Below, piece by piece: positions 55,341 to 64,000 of a stretch of 64,000 nt of DNA (the first letter of the stretch is position 1; every line of letters starts with the position of its first letter). The translations under genes and the position numbers were made by a program. The stretch is from Cauispirillum nitrogeniifigens. Lineage in GTDB: Bacteria > Pseudomonadota > Alphaproteobacteria > Rhodospirillales > Rhodospirillaceae. The stretch spans positions 213,408 to 277,407 of the forward strand of contig NZ_JBLOOT010000006.1 of the NCBI RefSeq assembly GCF_049800675.1. Reading direction: 5' to 3'. The notes beneath the pieces are model-generated. The model saw nothing but the letters and a program-made list of their open reading frames with translations. It was not told the DNA's origin and did no database searches.

Positions 55341-56135
55341 ATGCCTGATATCAAGGCTCCGCCAGGGATCCCCGCCAGCGCCTGGCGGGCCTACGGACAG
55401 TCCCAGCAGCACCACCACCCGCACGGCGGCGGCCACCGCCAGGGCACTCCCTACGACCGCGCGGCCCCGGCCGGCGAGGGCGTCGTGGACCCGGTCGACG
55501 CGGTGCGCATCCTGGGCCTCAATCCGCGCGCCTATCCCGAGGAGGTGGAGGCGGTGCTGGCCGACCTGATGGGCCGCATCGACCAACTGCGCCACGAGCT
55601 GGAGAACGCCGTGGCGCGCCAGGGCTGGCTGGAAAACCAAGCCGACCAGGACGGCGCCCTGCCGGTTCTCAACCGCCGCGCCTTCCTGCGCGAACTCGAT
55701 GGCTTCGCCGCCGCCCGCCCGCCGGACGAGGAGCCGGGCCGGTCGGGGGCGCTGGCCCTGTTCTACCTGCACAACTTCGAGATCCTGCACCGCCGCCTCG
55801 GCCTGGAGGCGGCCGAGGGCGCGCTGGCGCACATGGCCAGCGTCCTGCGCGCGGGCGTGCGGTCAAGCGATGTCCTGGGCTTTGCCGGGGGTGCCGGAGT
55901 GGCCGTGCTGCTCGGTCTGGCGGGGGAGGAGGGGGCGCAGGCCAAGGTCGACGCCCTGCGCGCGCTGCTGGCGACCTCGCCGGCGCACCACGGGGATGCG
56001 GCCGTGCCGCTGCGCGTCGTCGCCGCCATCGCCCCCGCCGAGCCGGGCGAGGGCGCCCATGCCTGGATGGAGCGTGCCGACAGCCGGCTGCGCTCCGCGC
56101 TGCTCGTGGCCGACGCGGGGAGTGAACGCGCGTAG
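55341..56135 (+). CDS. Degenerate GGDEF-domain protein
   Basis: The 264-residue protein has an N-terminal disordered His/Gly-rich part (residues 1-50, with QHHHPHGGGH), a coiled-coil helix (residues 75-100) and a C-terminal GGDEF-like domain: DQDGALPVLNRRAFLREL (DxLTGLPNRR pattern), LALFYLHNFEILHRRLGLEAAEGAL, and SSDVLGFAGGAGVAVLL where GGDEF reads GGAGV. The catalytic acidic residues are missing, so diguanylate cyclase activity is unlikely; it may bind c-di-GMP or act as a scaffold. It is divergent from purE. Confidence 0.7.
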   Translation: MPDIKAPPGIPASAWRAYGQSQQHHHPHGGGHRQGTPYDRAAPAGEGVVDPVDAVRILGLNPRAYPEEVEAVLADLMGRIDQLRHELENAVARQGWLENQADQDGALPVLNRRAFLRELDGFAAARPPDEEPGRSGALALFYLHNFEILHRRLGLEAAEGALAHMASVLRAGVRSSDVLGFAGGAGVAVLLGLAGEEGAQAKVDALRALLATSPAHHGDAAVPLRVVAAIAPAEPGEGAHAWMERADSRLRSALLVADAGSERA

Positions 56136-56198
56136 GCGCCCCGAAGGCCGCCGCCGCCTCCCGGAACGACCCGAGCCCCGGAACGTTGACGGGGAGTG

Positions 56199-56408
56199 TC
56201 AGGCGATTATGTCGGGCAGCAACTGGCTCTGAAGCTTGGTGATCTCGTCCTTCAGCAGCAGCTTGCGCTTCTTCAGGCGCACAACCTGCAACTGGTCGGC
56301 GGGCATCGCCTCCAGGAGGCGGGCGATCACGTCGTCGAGATCGCGGTGCTCCGTCATCAGGTCCGCCAGGCGGAGCCGGAGCTGCTCCTGGCTGTCGTCG
56401 TCGATCAT
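56199..56408 (-). CDS. DUF465/YdcH-family small protein
   Basis: The 69-residue helical protein, with LADLMTEHRDLDDVIARL, QLQVVRLKKRKLLLKDEITK and end LQSQLLPDII, matches DUF465 (E. coli YdcH), a family of unknown function whose helical hairpin often dimerises. The ATG at 56408 has only a weak ribosome site. A second DUF465 protein lies at 60752-60916. It is divergent from pfkA. Confidence 0.85.
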   Translation of the reverse strand: MIDDDSQEQLRLRLADLMTEHRDLDDVIARLLEAMPADQLQVVRLKKRKLLLKDEITKLQSQLLPDIIA

Positions 56409-56513
56409 GGTGCGTCACCGGGTGGCTTAATCGAATTGACACTAGCAGAACTTCGGCGAAAACGGTATGGCTCGATGCAGTGCCCGGCCAGTAAATCCTC
56501 AGGGGGATGAAGC

Positions 56514-57647
<1,134 letters not shown>

Positions 57648-57746
57648 GCGCCGCCGCACAGGCAACCCCCGCCATCGCCCGCGCGTCCCACTAGGGGTGG
57701 CCCCGGGGGCTCGCCGAAGGCGTTGGCGGAGGTTTCCCCCATGAGG

Positions 57747-57842
57747 ATGCCATGAGGCGGCTTCACCGCCTCGGGAGGATGCCATGAGGCGGCTTCACCG
57801 CCTCGGGAGGGCGCCATGAGGCGGCTTCACCGCCTCGGTCGG
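57747..57842 (+). repeat. Three tandem 32-bp repeats creating two coupled 11-residue mini-ORFs
   Basis: A 32-base unit occurs three times in a row, with ATG at 57752, 57784 and 57816. Each unit carries a purine-rich GGGAGG-like site, then ATGAGGCGG, and a hairpin GAGGCGG/CCGCCTC. Because 32 is not a multiple of three, the first two ATGs open frames of 11 residues (MRRLHRLGRMP and MRRLHRLGRAP) that end at TGA overlapping the next ATG (57784-57787, 57816-57819). The third ATG is the CHASE kinase start. This is leader-peptide-like. Confidence 0.85.
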
Positions 57843-60002
57843 GTGATCGCGGCCGGGCGGCCGGTTGTATCACCGTTCCTGGTCCTCCTCGTGTCCCTGC
57901 TGTTCACGGGGCTGATGTGGTGGGCGGTGCGCGTCCAGGCCAACCACCTGGCCGAGGTCCGCTTCACCTCCGTGGTCAACGACGTCGTCAGCGCCATTGA
58001 CAAGCGCATGCGCGACTACGAACAGATCCTGCGGAGCGGCGTGGCCTACATGGCGGCCGAGAATGCCGCCGTCACGCGCGAGGAATGGCGGGACTTCGTG
58101 GCCGGCCTGCGGGTGGAGGAGAACTATCCCGGCATCCAGGGCATCGGCTACAGCGTCCGGGTGACGCCGCGCCCGGTGGGCGCCTTCGAGGCGGAGATGC
58201 GGGCCCAGGGGGCGCCCGGCTTCACGGTCCATCCCGGCGATCCGCGCGATGACATCCATGCCATCGTCTATCTGGAGCCGCAGGACCACCGCAACCAGCA
58301 GGCCATCGGCTATGACATGTACTCCGACCCCATCCGCCGGGCCGCCATGGCGCGTGCCCGTGACACCGGGCGCGCGGCCCTGAGCGACAAGGTCACCCTG
58401 GTTCAGGAGATCACCGACGACATCCAGGCCGGCGCCCTGCTCTACGAGCCCCTGTACCGCCCTGGCAGCGATCCGCGCACGGTCGAGGAACGGCGCGAGG
58501 CGCTGCTGGGGTTCGTCTACAGCCCGTTCCGCATGGACGATCTGATGCGCGGCATCGTCGGGCCGTGGCTGGACGAGGTGGTGGTGAGCCTGCATGACGG
58601 CACGCGCGGGGCCGAGGCACGGCTGTTCGGTCCCCCCGAGATGCCCGACAACGGCTTCCTGCGCTCGACCACCCTGGAGGTCTTCGGCCGCCGCTGGGAG
58701 ATCGACGTCGCGGCGACGCGGGTCAAGCGGGAGCGGCTGTTCAGTCCTTATCCCGACGTCGTCCTGGGCGCCGGGCTGGTCATCAGCGTCCTGCTGTGGT
58801 GGCTGAGCCGCGCCATCCTGGCCGAACGCCGGCGCCGTCTGGCCCTGACCAGGGCCAATCGCCAACTCGCCCAGGCACGGGCCGATGCCGAGGCCGCCGG
58901 GGCCAGCAAGTCGAAGTTCCTGGCCGCCGCCAGCCACGACATCCGCCAGCCCGTCCAGTCGCTGGTCCTGCTGGTCGCGGCCCTGTCACGCAAGCTGGCC
59001 GACCATCCGGCGCATTCCTACGTCCGCCAGTTGGAAACTTCGCTCGATGCCCTGCGGCTGCTGCTCGACGCGCTGCTCGACATCTCGCGGCTGGATGCCG
59101 GCGTGGTGGAGCCGCACATCGGCGCGGTGGACGTGCACGAGATCCTCGGCCGCCTGCGCCGCGACTACGCCCCCCGCGCCGCCGCCGCCGGACTGCGGCT
59201 GCGGGTGGTCGACTGCGGGTGCTGGGTGCGGAGCGATCAGGCGCTGCTTGAGCGCATCCTGCGCAATCTTCTGGAAAACGCCCTGCGCTATACGCCCTCC
59301 GGCAAGGTGCTGGTGGGGTGCCGGCGGCGCGGAGAGACGATGCTGTTCGAGGTGCACGACACCGGCATCGGCATCGCCGCCGCCGACCGCGCGGCGATCT
59401 TCGAGGAGTTCTACCAGATCGACAACCCGGAGCGCGACCGCCACAAGGGGCTGGGGCTGGGCCTGGCGATCGTGCGGCGGCTGGCGGTCCTGCTGGACCA
59501 TGACCTGAAGGTCGTCTCCGAGGTCGGCGTGGGCTCGTGCTTCTCCCTGCGGGTGCCGAGGGCTCCGGCGCCGGTGCCATGCGGGCAGGAGTCCCCCGAC
59601 GAGGGCCGTTTCGCCGCGCTGGCGCGGCCCCTGACGGTGCTGGTGGTCGATGACGAGGAGATGGTGCGCGACGCCCTGCGGGTGATGCTGGAGGACTGGG
59701 GCTGCACCGTGCGGACCGCCGCCGACGCCGCCGGTGCACTGGATGCCTACACGGCCAGCGGCGGCCGGCTGGACGTGGTGGTCACCGACTACCGCCTGCG
59801 CGACAACCGCACGGGAGTTCAGTTGATGGATCGCCTGAACCTGCACGCCGGCCGGCAGGTGCCGGCCATCCTGCTGACCGGCGACACCGCCCCCGAACGC
59901 ATCGCCGAGGCGGCCGGCGCCGGCCACGTCATCCTGCACAAGCCGGTCGGCCCGCGCGACCTGCGCAGCGCCCTGGAGCACCTGGCACCCACCGAAGGCT
60001 GA
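57816..60002 (+). CDS. CHASE-domain hybrid sensor histidine kinase
   Basis: The 728-residue inner-membrane sensor has a helix (residues 19-38), a periplasmic CHASE domain (about 45-310, with FTSVVNDVVSAIDKRM, IQGIGYSVRV, AIVYLEPQDHRNQQAIGYDM), a second membrane helix (about 315-335), the phosphoacceptor His374 in AASHDIRQPVQSLVLLVAAL, N box LLENALRYT, G1 DTGIGIA, G2 KGLGLGLAIV, and a C-terminal receiver domain (about 608-720) with phospho-Asp658 in VVVTDYRLRD. CHASE domains sense small ligands. GGGAGG lies 5 bases upstream of the ATG. No separate regulator is adjacent. Confidence 0.92.
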   Translation: MRRLHRLGRVIAAGRPVVSPFLVLLVSLLFTGLMWWAVRVQANHLAEVRFTSVVNDVVSAIDKRMRDYEQILRSGVAYMAAENAAVTREEWRDFVAGLRVEENYPGIQGIGYSVRVTPRPVGAFEAEMRAQGAPGFTVHPGDPRDDIHAIVYLEPQDHRNQQAIGYDMYSDPIRRAAMARARDTGRAALSDKVTLVQEITDDIQAGALLYEPLYRPGSDPRTVEERREALLGFVYSPFRMDDLMRGIVGPWLDEVVVSLHDGTRGAEARLFGPPEMPDNGFLRSTTLEVFGRRWEIDVAATRVKRERLFSPYPDVVLGAGLVISVLLWWLSRAILAERRRRLALTRANRQLAQARADAEAAGASKSKFLAAASHDIRQPVQSLVLLVAALSRKLADHPAHSYVRQLETSLDALRLLLDALLDISRLDAGVVEPHIGAVDVHEILGRLRRDYAPRAAAAGLRLRVVDCGCWVRSDQALLERILRNLLENALRYTPSGKVLVGCRRRGETMLFEVHDTGIGIAAADRAAIFEEFYQIDNPERDRHKGLGLGLAIVRRLAVLLDHDLKVVSEVGVGSCFSLRVPRAPAPVPCGQESPDEGRFAALARPLTVLVVDDEEMVRDALRVMLEDWGCTVRTAADAAGALDAYTASGGRLDVVVTDYRLRDNRTGVQLMDRLNLHAGRQVPAILLTGDTAPERIAEAAGAGHVILHKPVGPRDLRSALEHLAPTEG

Positions 60003-60014
60003 GGCGGCGGTGTC

Positions 60015-60617
60015 TCAGGATGGAACGCGGCCGCTGCCGCCGGGCTCGCCCCAGCGGGCGATCAGCCCGCTGTCGAGGTCGAACAGGTCGAGCACCCGGC
60101 CGACCGCGTGGTCGACGATGTCGTCCAGGCTCTGCGGGCGGGTGTAGAAGGCCGGCACCGGCGGGGCGATGATGCCGCCCATCTCCGTCACCGCCGCCAT
60201 GTTGCGGATATGGCCCAGGTGCAGCGGTGTCTCGCGCAGCATCAGCACCAGGCGGCGGCGCTCCTTCATGGTGACATCGGCCGCCCTCGTAATCAGCGTC
60301 GACCCGGTGCCGGCGGCGATCTCGGCCAGCGAGCGGACGGAGCAGGGCGCCACCACCATGCCCATGGTGCGGAACGACCCCGACGCCGGCGCGGCGGCCA
60401 GATCGTCGGCGCGGTGGACCACGTCGGCGCGGGCATGGACGTCGGCGACCTTGAGATCCGATTCGTAGGCCAGCGTGACCTCGGCGGTGCGAGTCATTAT
60501 CAGATGACTTTCGACGCCAAGGTCCCGCAGCGCCTCCAGAAGGCGGATGCCATAGACCACCCCGGTGGCGCCGCTGATACCGACGATGAGGCGTCGTTTC
60601 GATGGGCCGGCCGTCAT
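60015..60617 (-). CDS. ubiX: Flavin prenyltransferase
   Basis: The 200-residue enzyme joins dimethylallyl phosphate to FMN to make the prenyl-FMN cofactor of UbiD decarboxylases, a step of ubiquinone synthesis. LIVGISGATGVVYGIRLLEAL is the FMN site; VAPCSVRSLAEIAAGTGSTLITRAADVTMKERRRLVLMLRETPLHLGHIRNM and PPVPAFYTRPQSLDDIVDH are the family signatures. CCGGAGA lies 6 bases before the ATG. It is convergent with the CHASE kinase. No ubiD is nearby. Confidence 0.95.
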   Translation of the reverse strand: MTAGPSKRRLIVGISGATGVVYGIRLLEALRDLGVESHLIMTRTAEVTLAYESDLKVADVHARADVVHRADDLAAAPASGSFRTMGMVVAPCSVRSLAEIAAGTGSTLITRAADVTMKERRRLVLMLRETPLHLGHIRNMAAVTEMGGIIAPPVPAFYTRPQSLDDIVDHAVGRVLDLFDLDSGLIARWGEPGGSGRVPS

Positions 60618-60751
60618 GGCAATCTCCGGAAGGTTTTTCGCTGATTTGAGAAAATTTTGTTACGCCAAGGGTTTAACGATCCAGGTGGCGTACCTCGAAA
60701 AAAGCGCATACTCTTACACTGTCCGTTACAGGCGATAAAGGGAGAACTGCC

Positions 60752-60916
60752 ATGGGCTATGATGCTCGGATCGAGTCCCTTCGTTCGAAGCATGCGGAAC
60801 TTGATGCCGTTCTGGATACCGAAGCGCGCCGCCCGCTTCCCGACCAAAAGCTCATCCTCGATCTGAAACGCCAGAAGCTCCGCATTAAGGATGAAATCTC
60901 GCGCATCTCCCACTGA
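60752..60916 (+). CDS. DUF465/YdcH-family small protein (second copy)
   Basis: The 54-residue helical protein (ARIESLRSKHAELDAVLDTE, then PDQKLILDLKRQKLRIKDEI) is a DUF465 member, of unknown function. AAAGGGAGA lies about 7 bases before the ATG, and the upstream region is AT-richer than average. It is distinct from the copy at 56199-56408; both end in an IKDEISRI/LKDEITKL helix. It ends with a stop at 60914 and a terminator follows. Confidence 0.9.
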   Translation: MGYDARIESLRSKHAELDAVLDTEARRPLPDQKLILDLKRQKLRIKDEISRISH

Positions 60917-61056
60917 CAGAGGGACGCTTCTTCGCAGACTACGCGTCCTGCGGTATTCCGGATCCATCGCGGCGGGGGGCGCCGACACGGAAAGGACCAG
61001 CCGCCCGCATCGCCCACTGTGCGACACAGCCAGGATCGGCCGCAGAGAAACAAAGG

Positions 61057-61086
61057 CCCCGCCGCCATCGCGGCGGGGTTTCCTTT
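61057..61086 (+). terminator. Rho-independent terminator of the DUF465 gene
   Basis: A 9-bp GC stem (61057-61065 with 61070-61078) is followed by TTTCCTTTT. It lies 140 bases beyond the DUF465 stop and before prpE. Confidence 0.85.
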
Positions 61087-61233
61087 TGACGCGATTTTTT
61101 TGCGGTTACTGCGGATGCGGGCCTTTGCATCGTTCGCATTTTGACGCACACTGCGCCCTCTCCGGAGGGGTGGGTGACGCAAGGGAAACCGCTCCCCGGT
61201 CCAGGTGACAGAACATTTGGGACGCAAGCGGCC

Positions 61234-63138
61234 ATGACCAACCCATACGACATCGCCCACCGTGCATCGCTGACCGACCCGGAGGCCTTCTGGGCCGACG
61301 CGGCCAAGGGCATCGACTGGATCAAGCCGGCCGACAAGGTGCTCGACGGTTCCAACGCGCCGCTGTACCGGTGGTTTGTCGGCGGGGAGCTGAACACCTG
61401 CTACAACGCTGTGGACCGCCACGTCGAGCAGGGCCGCGGCGACCAGCTCGCCGTCATCTATGACAGCCCGATCACCGGCGCCAAGTCGACGCTGACCTAC
61501 TCCCAGCTTCAGGATCAGGTCGCGCGCTTCGCCGGCGTGCTGAAGGGCCAGGGCATCGACAAGGGTGACCGCGTCATCGTCTACATGCCGATGATCCCCG
61601 AGGCGCTGGTCGCCATGCTGGCCTGCGCCCGCATCGGTGCCGTGCACTCCGTGGTGTTCGGCGGCTTCGCTCCGCACGAGCTGGCCACCCGCATTGACGA
61701 CGCCACGCCCAAGGCGCTGATCGCCGCCTCCTGCGGCCTGGAGCCGGGCCGGGTGGTCAAGTACAAGCCCAACATCGACGCCGCCATCGACTACGCCAAG
61801 CACAAGATCTCCAGCGTGATCGTGTTCCAGCGCGAGCAGGAGAAGGCGGCCATGACCGCCGGCCGCGACGTCGACTGGGTCGAGGAAATGGCCAAGGCCG
61901 AGCCGCAGCCCTGCGTGCCCGTCGCCGCCACCGACCCGCTCTACATCCTCTACACGTCGGGCACCACCGGCCAGCCCAAGGGCGTGGTGCGTGACAACGG
62001 CGGCCATGCCGTGGCCCTGAACTGGACCATGAGCAGCCTCTACAACATCGCGCCCGGCGAGGTGTTCTGGGCTGCTTCTGACGTGGGCTGGGTGGTCGGC
62101 CACTCCTACATCTGCTACGCGCCGCTGCTGCGCGGCGCCACCACCATCGTGTTCGAGGGCAAGCCCGTCGGCACCCCCGACGCCGGCACCTTCTGGCGCG
62201 TCATCCAGGAATACAACGTCAAGGCGTTCTTCACCGCCCCGACGGCCTTCCGCGCCATCCGCCGCGAGGACCCCAACGGCGAGTTCGTCAAGAAGTACGA
62301 CCTGACGGGCCTGCGCGCCCTGTTCCTGGCCGGCGAGCGCTCCGATCCCGAGACCCTGAAGTGGGCCGAGGATCAGCTCAAGGTGCCGGTGGTCGACCAC
62401 TGGTGGCAGACCGAAACCGGCTGGGCCATCTGCGGCAACCCGCTGGGCCTGCACCAGTTCCCGGTCAAGCACGGCAGCCCGACCAAGGCCATGCCGGGCT
62501 GGGACGTGCAGATCCTCGACGAGGACAAGAAGCCCGTCGGTCCCGGTCAGATCGGCGCCCTGGTGTGCAAGCTGCCGCTGCCTCCGGGCACTCTGCCGAC
62601 CCTGTGGAACGCCGAACAGCGCTTCCGCAACTCCTACCTCGACGAGTTTCCGGGCTACTACAAGACCGGCGACGCGGGCTTCATTGATGACGACGGCTAT
62701 GTCTACGTCATGACCCGCACCGACGACGTCATCAACGTCGCCGGCCACCGTCTGTCGACCGGCGCCATGGAAGAGGTCCTGGCCATGCACCCCGACGTCG
62801 CCGAGTGTGCGGTGATCGGCGTGGCCGACGACCTCAAGGGCCAGGTGCCGCTGGGCTTCGTCTGCCTGAAGGCCGGCGTGGACCGCGAGGAGACCGACAT
62901 CGTCAAGGAACTGGTCAAGCTGGTCCGCGACGAGATCGGCCCGGTGGCGGCGTTCAAGCAGGCCGTGGTGGTCAAGCGCCTGCCCAAGACCCGGTCGGGC
63001 AAGATCCTGCGCGGCACCATGCAGAAGATCGCCGACAACCAGGACTTCAAGATGCCCGCCACCATCGACGACCCGGACATCCTGCCGGAGATCGAGGAGG
63101 CCCTGGAGGGCATCGGCCTGGGCAAGAAGCGCGGTTGA
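61234..63138 (+). CDS. prpE: Propionate--CoA ligase
   Basis: The 634-residue acyl-CoA synthetase activates propionate (perhaps acetate or other short acids). Signatures: YILYTSGTTGQPKGVVRDNGG (ATP motif), FWAASDVGWVVGHSYICYAPL, VVDHWWQTETGWAICGNPLG, YYKTGDAGFIDDDGYVYVMTRTDDVINVAGHRLSTG, and the acylation-sensitive Lys in LPKTRSGKILRGTMQKIAD. The start at 61234 (MTNPYDIAHRASL) fits family length; the upstream ORF part is non-conserved. It stands alone: no prpBCD genes are in the window. Confidence 0.94.
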   Translation: MTNPYDIAHRASLTDPEAFWADAAKGIDWIKPADKVLDGSNAPLYRWFVGGELNTCYNAVDRHVEQGRGDQLAVIYDSPITGAKSTLTYSQLQDQVARFAGVLKGQGIDKGDRVIVYMPMIPEALVAMLACARIGAVHSVVFGGFAPHELATRIDDATPKALIAASCGLEPGRVVKYKPNIDAAIDYAKHKISSVIVFQREQEKAAMTAGRDVDWVEEMAKAEPQPCVPVAATDPLYILYTSGTTGQPKGVVRDNGGHAVALNWTMSSLYNIAPGEVFWAASDVGWVVGHSYICYAPLLRGATTIVFEGKPVGTPDAGTFWRVIQEYNVKAFFTAPTAFRAIRREDPNGEFVKKYDLTGLRALFLAGERSDPETLKWAEDQLKVPVVDHWWQTETGWAICGNPLGLHQFPVKHGSPTKAMPGWDVQILDEDKKPVGPGQIGALVCKLPLPPGTLPTLWNAEQRFRNSYLDEFPGYYKTGDAGFIDDDGYVYVMTRTDDVINVAGHRLSTGAMEEVLAMHPDVAECAVIGVADDLKGQVPLGFVCLKAGVDREETDIVKELVKLVRDEIGPVAAFKQAVVVKRLPKTRSGKILRGTMQKIADNQDFKMPATIDDPDILPEIEEALEGIGLGKKRG

Positions 63139-63164
63139 TCAGCCGGTTTCAGCGCCAAGAGAAG

Positions 63165-63191
63165 AGGGGAGCCCGCCGGGCTCCCCTTTTT
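63165..63191 (+). terminator. Rho-independent terminator of prpE
   Basis: A 10-bp stem (63165-63174 with 63178-63187) closes on a 3-base loop and runs into a T tract at 63187-63191. It lies 26 bases beyond the prpE stop. Confidence 0.92.
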
Positions 63192-63225
63192 GCTATCCTG
63201 CGCGGCCAACTTCGCAGGAGCCCGC

Positions 63226-63876
63226 ATGTTCTACGAAATCGGCACCCCGCACGGGCTGTCCCACGACCCCTTCAAGGCGTGCATCGTCCCCCGGCCCATC
63301 GGCTGGATCTCCACCGTCGGCGCCGACGGCGTCAACAACCTGGCGCCCTACAGCTTCTTCAACGGCATCGCCTCCGACCCGCCGATGGTGATGTACGGCA
63401 GCACCGGCGTGCACGCCCACGCCACGCCGGAGGCACCCAAGGACACCCTGGCCAACATCACGGCGACGGGGTGCTTCGTGGTCAACGTGGCGACGTGGGA
63501 CCTGCGCGATGCCATGAACACCTCCAGCCTGACGGCTCCGCCGGAGGTGGACGAGTTCGCCCTGGCCGGCCTGACCCCGGCGCCGTCCCGTCTGGTCAGG
63601 GCGCCGCGCATCAAGGAGGCGCCGATCAGCCTGGAATGCCTGCATCACCAGACCATCGACCTGCCCACCACCGAACCCGGCGGCCGCAATGTCCTGGTGC
63701 TCGGCCGCGTGGTCGGCATCCACATCGCTGAGGACGTTTTGACCGATGGCCTGATCGACATCGCCAAGCTGCGCCCCATCGCCCGCCTGGGCTACCGCGA
63801 CTATGCCTGCGTGGCCGAAACCTTCACCATGACCCGCCCGGCCGGCGGCGACCGGGCGGCGGGGAACGCGACCTAG
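63226..63876 (+). CDS. Flavin reductase-family protein, stop codon within an IS target site
   Basis: The 216-residue protein has the flavin-reductase-like FMN-binding fold: FYEIGTPHGLSHDPFKACIV, GWISTVGADGVNNLAPYSFF, ITATGCFVVNVATWDLRDAMN, and FTMTRP near the end. AGGAG is 6 bases before the ATG. Related proteins use FMN with NAD(P)H or are haem-pocket domains. The stop TAG at 63874-63876 lies in a CTAG that borders the IS630 element, so the last residues may be created by the insertion (AGGDRAAGNAT looks non-conserved). Confidence 0.87.
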   Translation: MFYEIGTPHGLSHDPFKACIVPRPIGWISTVGADGVNNLAPYSFFNGIASDPPMVMYGSTGVHAHATPEAPKDTLANITATGCFVVNVATWDLRDAMNTSSLTAPPEVDEFALAGLTPAPSRLVRAPRIKEAPISLECLHHQTIDLPTTEPGGRNVLVLGRVVGIHIAEDVLTDGLIDIAKLRPIARLGYRDYACVAETFTMTRPAGGDRAAGNAT

Positions 63877-64000
63877 AGCGGCGGTGGATTAATCGGATGC
63901 ATAGCCTGCGTGCCTTAGGTAGTTCCAGCATTCGTCAGGGTCGAAGAGGTCGCAAATCGAGCCGAGGGCGGCGGACAGACCGTCGAAGGTTCTTGCTGCT
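63874..64000. mobile_element. IS630-family insertion sequence, one end only
   Basis: From the CTAG at 63873-63876 to the window edge the sequence is IS-like: after TA, GAGCGGCGGTGG marks the end, and a transposase C-terminus reads on the minus strand. IS630 elements insert at TA, often within CTAG. The rest of the element lies beyond the window. Confidence 0.8.
63889..64000 (-). CDS. IS630-family transposase, C-terminal fragment in the window
   Basis: The last 36 codons of a transposase read TFDGLSAALGSICDLFDPDE then CWNYLRHAGYASD and a TAA stop at 63889-63891. This is the typical C-terminal end of IS630 transposases (xxGxLCDLFxPxECxNYxxxAGY). The gene continues past the right edge, so I cannot judge whether it is complete. 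The DDE catalytic motif is not in view. Confidence 0.85.
   Translation of the reverse strand, partial: AARTFDGLSAALGSICDLFDPDECWNYLRHAGYASD

Noticed and set aside
55341..56135. Active diguanylate cyclase
   Set aside because: The GGDEF signature is replaced by GGAGV, so the catalytic acidic residues are absent.

Overview
The window is a high-GC, gene-dense chromosomal segment of an alphaproteobacterium, most likely in the order Rhodospirillales. The pointers are a three-subunit proton-translocating transhydrogenase (pntAA-pntAB-pntB, as in Rhodospirillum rubrum), a GapR/DUF2312 nucleoid protein, a COQ9-family gene beside divergent rpsU, type-B ribosomal protein L36, and alphaproteobacterial-type LexA boxes (GTTC-N7-GTTC). 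The genus cannot be fixed from the sequence alone. I saw no rRNA, tRNA, CRISPR array or prophage.

Layout. 0-4 kb: a truncated HdeA-like gene, cysS, a small membrane coiled-coil protein and an orphan CBM2-like protein. 4-12 kb: a Sel1-repeat lipoprotein; two paralogous ferritin-like proteins in line with korB and korA (2-oxoacid:ferredoxin oxidoreductase); a divergent 2[4Fe-4S] ferredoxin; an RhlE-type RNA helicase with a repetitive basic tail. 12-18 kb: two small hydrolases, rpmJ, and glcDEF for glycolate oxidation. 18-26 kb: a DUF2254 membrane protein, pyruvate kinase, two transporters, an N-formylglutamate amidohydrolase-like gene, a YbdK-type ligase, gapR and a voltage-gated sodium channel. 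26-41 kb: a fused indolepyruvate ferredoxin oxidoreductase, a PAS histidine kinase, a long-chain acyl-CoA synthetase, an operon-like run of pepF, an ABC1 kinase and two c-type cytochromes, a TPR protein, a hydroxyacid-oxoacid transhydrogenase-type dehydrogenase and a DUF3108 protein. 41-49 kb: the pnt operon, rpsU/def/COQ9, a LysR regulator and dusA. 49-57 kb: an SOS-controlled 32-residue membrane protein, an aldo/keto reductase, an ABC-F ATPase, purEK, a degenerate GGDEF protein and pfkA. 57-64 kb: a CHASE hybrid histidine kinase behind tandem mini-ORFs, ubiX, two DUF465 genes in the region, prpE, a flavin reductase, and the end of an IS630-family insertion sequence at the right edge.

Metabolic theme. 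Low-potential and redox chemistry recurs: KorAB, ferredoxin and the fused IOR make or use reduced ferredoxin; PntAB interconverts NADH and NADPH at the membrane; glycolate, propionate and long-chain fatty acids are activated or oxidised; cytochromes and ubiquinone genes (ubiX, COQ9, ABC1) serve the respiratory chain.

The most interesting non-routine signals are: (1) paired, oppositely oriented LexA boxes in front of a 32-codon single-helix membrane protein, a candidate SOS-induced division inhibitor like Caulobacter SidA; (2) a small mobile repeat with 21-bp terminal inverted repeats, one copy of which supplies the dusA stop codon, the other being itself interrupted by a 102-bp palindromic insert at CTAG; (3) three 32-bp repeats in front of the CHASE kinase that create two 11-residue mini-ORFs, each coupled to the next start by ATGA; (4) two ferritin-like paralogues tied to korB that lack the same helix-2 metal ligand.
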